A DNA stretch of 64,000 nucleotides. Origin: Notospermus geniculatus. Lineage: Eukaryota; Nemertea; Pilidiophora; Heteronemertea; Lineidae. The stretch covers positions 225,711 through 289,710 of the forward strand of contig NMRB01000724.1 in the NCBI GenBank assembly GCA_002633025.1. The letters are read 5' to 3'. The position numbers and the translations under genes are program-made. The notes under the pieces are model-generated. The model ran no database searches, had not been told where the DNA came from, and worked only from the letters and a program-made list of their open reading frames with translations. This document shows, one piece after another, positions 55,856 to 64,000 of this stretch; the stretch's first letter is position 1; the number at the start of each line of letters is the position of its first letter.

Positions 55856-56215
55856 CTACAAGAATATCTGGAAATAGTCTCTGTACATTAATCTGTCAAC
55901 GACAGCCTGCCTGAAGTGCCCTTTGAAGAAGTCTACCAGTTTCTCGTTCATGTCAGTTATGAATTCATCATCTCGCCTGACTGGAATGACCTTGAACAAG
56001 TCTTTAAGTGTATAAACAACAAAATAACAAATGTCAGCACTGGTGCACATTAACTGTCCCTGAACTTGGTAATGATAGTTGTGGTTCTTCTTGACACAAA
56101 GCACACCACCTTTGGCCTGGAGGAAGTCAAGAGTGGTCTCATGAATCAAGTCATCTTTGGATGAATATGGGCACTTCACCTCAACAAGAGTTTTGGAATC
56201 GACTATAGAGGCCTT
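55856..56215 (-). pseudogene. YqaJ-type exonuclease C-terminal fragment
   Basis: Reading from about 56215: VDSKTLVEVKCPYSSKDDL, then LDFLQAKGGVLCVKKNHNYH, YQVQGQLMCTSADICYFVVY and VRRDDEFITDMNEKL. EVKCP (Glu/Lys of the PD-(D/E)xK core) and YxxQ-x-Q are hallmarks of the YqaJ recombinase family, a lambda-exonuclease-like nuclease found in many copies in invertebrate genomes. The N-terminal half with the first acidic residues is missing; the sequence joins gypsy DNA at about 56220. Likely non-functional. Confidence 0.65.
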
Positions 56216-56259
56216 GCAATGACGTCATCCTGTTGTCTGTGGCGGTATAACGATGGGCG

Positions 56260-57001
56260 GTATAACGAGAGTGGACTGTATCTGCGGGTAAGGTTAGCTC
56301 ACGGCCCATCATTAGCATGGCCGGGGAATACCCTGTCGATTCGTGGACTGCGGAATTATATGCCATTGTAACTAGGGGTAGGTGAACATCGCAATCGAAC
56401 TGATTTTCATTTATGTATAGGGCTAATAGGTTGGGCAAAGCTTTCATAAGCCTTTCAGCCATTCCGTCGGACTGCGGATGCCCAGGGGTAGTTCTGGTCT
56501 TCTCACATCCAAGGCGCTTGCAAACGCCCTGCCACACCTCAGACTCGAAGTTTGTTCCTTGATCCGAATGGGACAGGTCCGGTACCCCATAGCGGGCAAA
56601 ATATTGATCCATTAGATTGTTGGCGACTGTGACAGCCTCTTGGTTAGGCATGGGATATGTTTCTATCCATTTGGAAAAACAGTCACCAACCACCAGGATG
56701 AATCGATTGTGACTGTCAGTCTCCGGAAAGGGGCCGCAGATGTCATGCTCCACTCTCTCTCCAGGGTACCCAACTAGAAATTGTTTCATTGGGGTTTTGG
56801 CCTTTTTAGCCGGGTGTTTCTTGGCCATTGGCAGTTTGAACATGATTGACACCAGAACCCTACATCCCTGCGCATCCAAACCCAATAAAATCTCTCCCTT
56901 ACCCTGGCAAGGGTCTTCTTCAGACCGAAATGCCCTGCTGTTATGTGTTCATGCAGCTGTTCTTTCACGACACTTCGTAGTTGAGAAGGTACTACTGTCA
57001 A
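56260..57001 (-). pseudogene. Ty3/gypsy integrase: zinc-binding domain and catalytic core
   Basis: From 57001: HEHITAGHFGLKKTLARVRE and RDVGFWCQSCSNCQ form the HHCC zinc domain. After a frame change near 56830, GERVEHDICGPFPETDSHNR (first Asp), LSHSDQGTNFESEVWQGVC (second Asp) and TPGHPQSDGMAERLMKALPN (Glu) form the complete DDE core, followed by AYNSAVHESTGYSPAMLMMG. Integrases insert retroelement cDNA. The C-terminal domain is missing: at about 56260 the sequence changes to GGTATAACG repeats and the YqaJ fragment. It differs from the gypsy integrase at 29825-30814. Confidence 0.8.
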
Positions 57002-58233
57002 CCATCAACCTTTTGGTAGCGTAACTTACACCCCGCCGCGTTAAACGCGAAGGACAATTCCATTTTGTATTGACCCTAACCACAGGCTTCAAAGTACCAA
57101 TCCTCAGCATCTGGTTCTTCATCCACACCGACGCATCCCCAATGAAACCATTTATCGGTCAATTTCTGATCTGCATCGGTCGATCTTTTCATTTAGTTCA
57201 AACTGGAAGTTTTCATTGATGATGGACAATATCAGCTAGAGTGAGTATGAAAAAAATGTTTGGCATTTAGTATGTCCAGCCTCAAATTTTTATTAATGTT
57301 GTACTGTTCGTCACCATTGACCATATTGCAAACATCATAAAGATCGTACTCGCTGTAGCTCTCTAGTTTGATCATCGCACAAGCTTATGTTTTGGGTATC
57401 ACTGACAGTATTCTTTTCAATTTTCTTCTTCCTGTAGTTCTTCTTTTTTTTCACTTGACGCTTCTTCTTTTTAATCCTGGTCTTCAATGTAGCCCATCTT
57501 TTCTGACACTGGCCCTCTTTCTTAGCCTTCCTTTTTTGTCGCTTTTTCCTTTAATGTCGCTCAATGTGGATTGTGAAGGAAATGATGTCGACGAGAATGT
57601 TGTATGTAGAAACTCTAAAACTGAACTAACACTTTATTGAAAACAAAAGAAGAGGATCACAGATAAATTTACAGAAAGGCTATGATTGGTCAATGGTAGT
57701 TTTGACTGACAGTTACTAGTAATTAAGAATTAGAACAGTGATTCATGTTGATGTAACAAGGTCATGGAGGCGGGACTCGTACTACGCTGCTGTTACAGAT
57801 CCGACATTCCTCCGTGCTGGCAAATGTATCAAGTGGGGCACGTGTCTCACAGTAGGCGGGAAAACGATCGCTGATAACATAGCAGAGTTACGGTGAACTT
57901 TAGAAACGTTTAGAAAAACTGACATTGACCGATGCAGCAACGCTCTTCTCCTTTCCTATACTTCATTTCTTTTACAAACATCCCTTCGCATTCGTTACTG
58001 TGCTTTCCAAAACATATAGGCCTAGGCCCGAACTTATAAAATGTGTTTTTCGCCTGTCTACTTAGACTTGTTTAAGCCTAAACATTTGTAAGACAACTGT
58101 TAGACGAGTCTACTACAAAACACTGGTGTTTATCGGAACAGCTTTCACCGTGTTGCCAAAATAGCTCTATTATTCCTATTTCTGGCAGCATGTTGAAAGC
58201 TGTTGGCAGATCGTGTTGAAAGGCGCTGCATGT
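57002..58233. other. No gene seen
   Basis: A Leu/Phe-rich plus-strand frame (57368-57640) comes from a pyrimidine-rich tract. On the minus strand that tract is AAGAAG-rich and could be a Lys-rich tail, but no family is recognised. Confidence 0.35.
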
Positions 58234-58419
58234 AATGACCTATACACACGATGTACAAAAATTGGACAACAAAAATTGGACCAACAAATGTGATTGTGTG
58301 TGACGGGAAAATCGTGTTGAATGGATTTCTTTCCATCCAATTTTCCCGTCACACACGATAAAATTTGTTGGTCCAATTTTTGTTGTCCAATTTTTGTACA
58401 TCGTGTGTATTGGCCATTA
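58234..58419. repeat. Near-perfect 186-bp hairpin
   Basis: ATACACACGATGTACAAAAA on the left and its complement at 58390-58410 bound arms of about 85 bp. The loop is a few bases at TTCTTTCC. The arms carry GGACAACAAAAATTGGACCA and its mirror. Near identity of the arms suggests recent formation or conversion. Confidence 0.75.
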
Positions 58420-58899
58420 GTGGGTTTAGGCGGTTCAAAAGGTTTCAACAACGCTCAATACCTTTCAGCATATTAAACACCTTTCAACGTATGTTGAATC
58501 GTGTACACCCCATTTTGTCTTCAGCACTGAGGCCCCGGTGTCATGTGTTACACAAACATGAGAAACCCAGTTATCTTGATCGTTGAGGTCTTATCAGTTA
58601 CCGGAGCTGAGTTCAGCGCAAATCGCCAAATGATGGAATAACTTACTAGTAATTTTTTTCTCTTTATCTCATTGAGGGAGGCAGTTTGTTGAAGATTGTC
58701 GACACTGGCCACAACTGTACGTTGAAATATGAAACAAGAGATATCCCATCCAAATTCATCATTCTTCTGTAATGAGGTGCGAATTTCGTTCTGCTTGGCA
58801 GTTGTTGATGTACCATGGAAAAATCCTTCTTCGCTGAAGTGGCTTTTGTATAGCAGCATGCCGTCATAGATGTTTGTTGAAAACATCTTTCTCTAGTAG

Positions 58900-59610
58900 C
58901 GAGTAGTGTGTGGTCACCAGAACCACCCCACATTTTGCACAAAAGCGCTTTTTCTGATTCTCCCTTTGACTGTTTTAGTTGTATGCTGGACAATATTCTG
59001 GAGCCTTCATCGCCAGTTATCAGTCCATAACCGTTGTTGTCTTTCCACCAGTCAGAGATTATTGTCGTCCCAGGGCGAATCCAATTCTTTATAATGGGTT
59101 TGAGAGTGTACTTGTCTCGTTTTTCAACAGGGACCATGAAGATTCTTCCACTCTCGCGCTCGATGCCTCCGAAAACCCATTGGCCTTCTTCGCGGTGACC
59201 ATGGTGATATTTGCATTTGCTGAATTTGGATTCGTCAATTTCAACAGTAGTGCCTGGTCCACCCAATGGCTCGCTTGTCTTCAGCGTTATTTCTGTGGTA
59301 ACATCACGGCAAAAGTTATACCAGTCCACTGTGGTTTATCGGAGAGACCAGTCTCGTGCGACGTAAGTTGCTGTTCCCAACCTTGTCCGAATCCGTACGT
59401 TAAATGAATAACCTCTCTCAAGTTTAGGTTAGACCCCTGGAACCAGCTACCTTTTTTAATCGAGAGGGTGTTGTCATGGGGCCGACATTGGGAACTACCC
59501 TCCTGCATCTCCAAAGAAGAGAGTGCGATGAAGCTTTGGCAGAACGGTCTTTTTGGAGAGTCATTTGGAATGAGAACGTCGGGCATCTTCTGTTGTTGCC
59601 AAAAGCCCAT
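58900..59610 (-). pseudogene. Merlin (IS1016/IS1595-like) transposase fragment
   Basis: The N-terminal part (59610-59290) includes CQSFIALSSLEMQEGS, SIKKGSWFQGSNLNLREV and YGFGQGWEQQLTSHETGLSD, the usual helical start. After a frame change the core reads TTVEIDESKFSKCKYHHGHR (first Asp), GQWVFGGIERESGRIFMVPV and TTIISDWWKDNNGY (second Asp). These match the DDE domain of Merlin elements. The third catalytic residue and the C-terminal quarter are not recognisable. Merlin elements make 8-9-bp target duplications, relevant to the 9-bp foldbacks in this window. Confidence 0.75.
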
Positions 59611-59657
59611 TACAGATGTATGAAACTTAACAGTTTGATGTTGTCGTTGTCCTCAAT

Positions 59658-59936
59658 TCTTTACACATCGATGGTGGTAATGTTGGCCTGGCTGACAGTT
59701 ACTTTCACCTTCATTGGGATGAGGCCCATGAGACTTGTCTCAATGTTCTTGGGGTCTGCTTCCTCTGATGTCTCAAGATAGTTGTGTCCTCTCAGGAATG
59801 AGATGAGAGAGGCAATGTCAATGGTCAATTCCCGACTAGTATCATTGTGCTCCACTATGAGGTTGGTGGTAAGTTCCTGTAAAGCAAATCCGAGAAGATC
59901 GACTTCAAGTTGCTCAGTTGGCGGAGCTGCTACCTG
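59658..59936 (-). CDS. Exon-like fragment of unknown family
   Basis: A good acceptor (TCTTATTTCAG) precedes 59936. The open frame reads VAAPPTEQLEVDLLGFALQE, LIVEHNDTSRELTIDIASLI, and SFLRGHNYLETSEEADPKNI, ending at a stop near 59658. It is compact and protein-like but not recognised. It lies between the Merlin fragment and the CENP-B-like domain. Confidence 0.3.
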
Positions 59937-60084
59937 AAATAAGAATCGTGAATATCTGAAGCAGGATGCAAAGTGACAATTTAGATTACAGGTGTTGGCA
60001 GGTCCATGTAATTGTATTGACTGTTGTATGGTACCATTATGGATGAATGGCCTGTTGGTGGATGGGTTTCAAGTTATTGTGGCA

Positions 60085-60470
60085 TTATATGATTGTGTTA
60101 AACCATTTAATGCGGACTTTCAATTGTTCCTTATAACGTTCCTTGAAAAGACGCCACCATTTATTAGACGGTCCATTTCGATCAAAGCAGTTAGCTTTTC
60201 CTGCCCTTTTCGCAATTTCAAGGGTCAGAATCTTCACTAGTTCAATTGTAAGAGGGTAGCCACATCGACTCATGTAGGAGCAATAATTTGCTAAGGACGT
60301 TTCCTCATCATTGGTAAGTCGGAAGAACACTTTTCCTCCCAGCTTAAGATTCAACGTTAATGCGGCCCTTCACCCCTGTCCTTCTGTGTCATATAGGGAA
60401 CACCATAAAGTTTCGCTGCCTGATACGCGTTACGTTCTCCTGGAATTACCGCATTGTATGCATCCTCCAC
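60085..60470 (-). pseudogene. Psq/CENP-B-type DNA-binding domains of a pogo-like element
   Basis: First comes a psq-like HTH segment (IPGERNAYQAAKLYGVPYMT at about 60450-60390), then after a stop GGKVFFRLTNDEETSLANYC, SRCGYPLTIELVKILTLEIA and GPSNKWWRLFKERYKEQLKV. The pairing of a psq HTH with a second HTH of the CENP-B type is the DNA-binding end of pogo/Tigger/jerky-like transposases. The catalytic part does not follow; a MITE-free but unrelated region is reached at 60085. Another pogo-like tail lies at 60900-61450. Confidence 0.5.
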
Positions 60471-60639
60471 GACATCCTGTTGCCATGATCAGTATGGAGC
60501 TCGACCTTCATCAGCTTTCCTTTTCTTCTCCATCTCTGCCATTTGTTCCTGCTTTTCTTTATCTTTCTTCCTCTTGTTACGCTTGTGTAGACCCCCAGGA
60601 AGCCGTTGCTGCTTTTCTTTCTTTCGTTTTTATACCCCC

Positions 60640-60656
60640 CCCCCCCCCCCCACCCN
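60640..60656 (+). repeat. Poly-C run at an assembly ambiguity
   Basis: A C-run of about 16 bases is followed by CACCC and an unknown base at 60656. The length is likely unreliable. Confidence 0.7.
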
Positions 60657-60899
60657 TTTCCACTCGTCCGTGTGTGCGTGCGTGCCATTGAAACACAGAC
60701 TCCCTCCTTATCCAGGAACTTATTATGAATTCGTCATCCGATATTGATCCCATCACCTTTCCTATTTGGAAACTCCTTTTGTAAGCCACTGCTACCCGCT
60801 TGAATTCTGGAACCTGAGAAACTACGTCATTTTCCTTCCTGACTTCTGTTGCCACCTCAGGAATGCCCAATCTACTTGGTGTAGTCACACCATCGCCAA

Positions 60900-61450
60900 C
60901 GGCATCATTTCCATCGACTTCGTCAACATCTGGACCATCCATATTGCGTTTGGGCCAGTCACGCCATTGCTGACAGCACCAATACTTTCTGACGCGCAGA
61001 TGGCAGCTTGGGTAGGCTTTCAAGGAATTTCTGTGCACTGGCAGTGGTCTTAGGTTTTGGGGCTTCTTTGCGAACTTATGACGAGTTTCTCTTCTGAACG
61101 GAGTCCTTGTAGAGTTGCTTGCAAACAAAACAAGTGTTCTGATCGTTTGTGTCCTTTATTTTGCCGTTCATCGCATGTTCAATCATCTCCATCTTCTTGA
61201 CTAAATCTTTGTTCTTCTTGTTTTTTCCAGGGCATCTTATAGAAATTTTTGTCTTCCAGGGCCTCCCTCTTCCAGGCGATGACTTCATCTGAGGTCAGAC
61301 AGAAGGACCCTCTTTTCAAAGCAGATTGAGTGGCTGCTGCTGCTACGGGCTGGTCTTTGGTGGTATGAGATGGGTTCAACGCAGGAGCTGCAGAACATTT
61401 GTCATTGATTGTCTTCCAGGTGGTGTATAGTGCATCAGATGAGATGTTGT
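60900..61450 (-). pseudogene. C-terminal region of a pogo/Tigger-like transposase
   Basis: The minus strand reads EEGYNISSDALYTTWKTIND, CLTSDEVIAWKREALEDK, a lysine-rich run and CFVCKQLYKDSVQKR. DDE_1 transposases commonly end with an E-E-GYD-x-D-x-x-Y-x-x-W helix, an I(T)S-x-EV(I/L)A-x-(K/W) stretch, charged helices and a Cys-pair motif. Stops and frameshifts are present. It may be the missing tail of an element like the one at 60085-60470, which lies in the wrong order to be the same copy. Confidence 0.4.
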
Positions 61451-61722
61451 AGCCCTCTTCCCATCATCGGAGAAATAGCCTTCGTTTCTTCTCTGTGAGC
61501 GACATCTCTACTGCAGCAAGTGCCAAGTCAGGTCACTTGAGGCTCTGCTGAGAAGGCTGGAGACTCCTGAAACATGTGAAATAGAAAGTAGCACATTAGG
61601 CGTATAATTTTCGCACTTTTCTTACATGAATATTGCCAACAAAAATCAGTAGGCTACTTCTGAAAAATAATTTGGTAAGAATCTAGAAAAGACTGTCTTT
61701 TCTGTGAGTGTAGCTTCTTACT

Positions 61723-61845
61723 GGAAAGTGCCTGAGGAAGATCTCGGTTGGGGTCGAAAATTTGCGAATTTTGGTGACGACTTTCCGTTTTATGTCATTT
61801 TGTGTGTCGTTCTTTGTGCTCTTTGGATAACTAAAACCCCCGCCT
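61723..61845 (+). ncRNA. Hammerhead-like ribozyme motif, copy 2
   Basis: GGAAAGT (outer stem) is followed by CTGAGGA, a stem GATCTC/GGGGTC around GGTT using G-U pairs, GAAA, and ACTTTCC closing the outer stem (core 61723-61786). The outer stem sequence differs completely from copy 1 at 44354-44407 yet still pairs, which is covariation. The following TGTGTGTCGTTCTTTGTGCT also matches copy 1. It is the only recognisable directional repeat on the plus strand. Confidence 0.4.
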
Positions 61846-62099
61846 TAGCTAACATAGTCCACCCCGGACATTTATTCCCCAGACTATACCATCGATGACT
61901 GTATCAGCTATTACAGTACACCGGGACACGTAGGTACCGGGACACAAACTTTTTGGTAATGGTGGTAATGGCATCTGCGGAAACCGATCGCATCTGAAAA
62001 TTATCAAAACATCAACCAATATGTTCTTTATTGCTTGTTCTAAGACCAATTAACGTTATACTCGATAACACTTTTATACCTCCTCCGTGCCAAGGGACG

Positions 62100-62690
62100 T
62101 AACTCTAGTCTCGGATGTCTCCACGTCTATATATTTGGCCTAGATCAACATGTGCTCAATGGTAGTGATGTCTGTCGACTCGTCGATCAGTGTTGAAAAG
62201 ACGGATAACTTCCTAATCGCCGACAGGCGCTCTTCTCTGATAGCTTGTCCTGGAATAAGAGAATGAGCAGAATTAAAAAAATAGCAGTTTACCTGGAAAC
62301 AATCTTCGAAAACTTGAGAAAACTTGGGAATTATTATGTACTTACCAAGGCAAATAACCATTTCATGCATGGTGCATTCGGAAGTATAGTTGGTGACGTT
62401 GTCGATGTTCATGGCCTCAAAGTATGTACAACCCAGCTCCTTCACTAGGGTAAGCAGACTCTTGTATTTAGTCGTGTACGGCATATCCTGCTTGATCAAC
62501 CAATACATGCATCGCATCGCGCCAAGAAAAGCTGTTTCGTGGACCGTAAGCATTTTAGCCATGGCTGCCTTCACCCCGCCACTTTTCAAATTGGCCTCTC
62601 GTTGCGCCTCCAAACCAATGGCTACTTGGTGGTGTGGGCTCCTGGCATGTTCCTTTATCCTGTCCTCGCGATAGCTGGTGCTGGGGATCT
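62100..62690 (-). pseudogene. hAT-like transposase-derived gene fragment with an intron
   Basis: Minus strand: EDRIKEHARSPHHQVAIGLE, HETAFLGAMRCMYWLIKQDM, LLTLVKELGCTYFEAMNI, YTSECTMHEMVICL, then a 96-bp intron (62345-62250; donor CTTG|GTAAGT, acceptor CTTATTCCAG), then QAIREERLSAIRKLSVFSTL and IDESTDITTIEHMLI. After a TAG the frame continues AKYIDVETSETRVTSLGTEE. The (M/I)DESTD motif holds the first catalytic Asp of hAT transposases. The rest of the core is missing beyond about 62100. The stop at about 62141 suggests a pseudogene. Confidence 0.65.
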
Positions 62691-62768
62691 CCGTCTGATA
62701 CCTGTGTCACGGTCAAGGGTCGAGCAATGAATCAACCGTGGCATCATGTAGCAAAATAAGCAACTAAC

Positions 62769-63201
62769 GCTGAATCGGATAATGTCGTCCTGGGTACACC
62801 TCATTATTACCCAGGGTAATCCTGGGTAATCATTTTTGTTACCCAGGATCGTCCTGAGTACAAATAAGGTACCTTAACATTACCCAGTTTTAAAATCCGC
62901 GCCATAGGATGGAATAGATTGCAAATACGACTGTAAATCGCAGTCTTTAACAAGAGTTGCCATTCTGACAGCTGCTGACAATCACCACGTCAAAATGCAC
63001 GTGTATAAATTCGTGGCGGGTTAGAATAAGACAGTATGCCTACCGTACCTCGAGCGTAAGTGGAAAATGGCGCGGATTTCAAACTGGGTAAGGTTGAGGT
63101 ACCTTATTTATACCCAGGATCGTCCTGGGTAACAAAAAGGATTACCCAGAATACCCAGGGTAATAATGAGGTATACCCGGGACGACATTAACCGATTCAG
63201 C
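62769..63201. mobile_element. 433-bp foldback MITE with exact 9-bp target duplication
   Basis: GCTGAATCGG at 62769 is mirrored by CCGATTCAGC ending at 63201, and the arms remain alike for about 120 bp with words such as GTCGTCCTGGGTA, TACCCAGG and AAGGTACCTTA. GCAACTAAC flanks both sides (62760-62768 and 63202-63210). Long arms and 9-bp duplication are typical of Mutator-like foldbacks. The middle (62890-63070) is unique. Confidence 0.85.
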
Positions 63202-63210
63202 GCAACTAAC

Positions 63211-64000
63211 ACAAAGGAGGATAACCTTAGAAATAAATGAACGGGAATTTAGCCAATGATACGGGGCCTTTCTGTATCAAGGCACAGGCAGAACGGAAAG
63301 TCCCCCTATCGGGAATGAGCCAGAAACTCATCAACGGAAGAATCGAAATAGGGCACAAATGGCGGTGTACATCATCCAAGATCCACCACAGGGCAGGAGA
63401 AGTCTACAGATTTGTAGCAGACCTATGAAAAAACAACTAGAAGACAGAAATAGGTTCCAACAATTTAAAGCTGAACTGCATGAACAAAAACACCACAGCG
63501 CCGCAGTATGGTGGTCTACAGAAGTGCAAACGCCCTTCGAAACACCTCCAGAACATGATAGACCACCAGCATATTTGGTGGCGCCACTGTATTCAATCTC
63601 AGGCTTTCTATCGAGACACATCAAGAGATAGTGTCCAAGTGACAGAGCCTGGGTAGAGTTAGTACAATCCGTAGGAACTTGAGCATGAGGTTGGCCAGGG
63701 TTCTTTAGTGCTTGCGCGCAGTCAAAATATGTGGTACAATGGCAATAACTTCGGCATCAACAAATAATACACCACTCGTCTGAGTTTCAGAAACTCAATT
63801 TGGTATAATTGCAAACATGTTGCACATAAATCTTATTTTATTTCTTTTGCCATAATTTTGTTATTTGAATATATTTTCACAGAAACGCAATGTACTTGAT
63901 ATGAGCAATAATGCATACATGACTCGCGCGATGTGTGTGTATTTGGAGAAAGAATATTTAATTGATTGCGGTAATTATGACCAAAGGGATAAAATAAGAA
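63211..64000. other. No confident gene
   Basis: Overlapping plus-strand frames at 63237-63631 (including QLEDRNRFQQFKAELHEQKH) have no recognised domain. The remainder is AT-rich. Confidence 0.35.

Noticed and set aside
57368-57640. Leu/Phe-rich membrane protein on the plus strand
   Set aside because: Hydrophobicity comes from a CTT/TTC-rich tract; no start context or conserved segment.
63237-63631. Overlapping plus-strand ORFs near the right edge
   Set aside because: Two frames are equally open and neither shows a known motif.

Overview
This is eukaryotic, animal DNA, most likely from a marine invertebrate and probably a deuterostome. The evidence is spliced coding fragments with GT-AG junctions, metazoan transposon families (Ty3/gypsy, Helitron, Merlin, pogo/Tigger, hAT, Penelope-type GIY-YIG), THAP and C2H2 zinc fingers, and foldback transposons whose inverted arms are 15-bp tandem repeats, like the TU elements described from sea urchins. 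I cannot name the species. No rRNA, functional tRNA, CRISPR array or bacterial gene is visible. Short assembly gaps lie at 3053, 9578, 22462-22507, 41422 and 60656.

Region 1-15 kb holds almost no coding sequence. It is a field of non-autonomous inverted-repeat elements: two with exact 9-bp target duplications (26-402, 557-1416), TU-like foldbacks (2707-4153 with two further layers nested inside, and 8608-9965), three copies of one 176-191-bp MITE, a 51-bp satellite broken by one of those copies, and larger elements at 6795-7565, 10333-11402 and 13463-14496.

Region 15-34 kb is dense with decayed coding remnants: a gypsy gag, a multi-exon gene with a BEN-like end, two SGNH hydrolase fragments, an integrase-like transposase split by a TTAA-flanked MITE, two conserved domains of unknown families, C2H2 zinc-finger ORFs directly behind a gypsy integrase, and a gypsy gag-protease. 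Region 34-44 kb contains a Helitron helicase split by about 3.9 kb of later insertions, with a well-defined Helitron 3' end, plus hAT-like and pogo-like fragments.

Region 45.3-49.3 kb is the best preserved gene: at least three exons with good splice sites, ending in an 822-codon open exon with a DDE-type layout (D335, D442, E486 of the uninterrupted reading) and C-terminal Cys pairs. Region 49.5-64 kb has a Penelope-type GIY-YIG domain, a tandem array of similar small exons, a second Helitron end, a THAP domain, a YqaJ-type exonuclease fragment, a gypsy integrase, a Merlin transposase, pogo-like pieces, a hAT-like gene with a short intron, and a third 9-bp-TSD foldback.

Two points stand out. 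First, essentially every recognisable coding remnant (about 22 independent pieces) reads on the minus strand, as expected in a uni-strand piRNA cluster transcribed from the plus strand or in a long intron of a plus-strand gene. Second, the 45.3-49.3 kb gene looks like an intact or recently active DDE-type gene of a family I cannot name.
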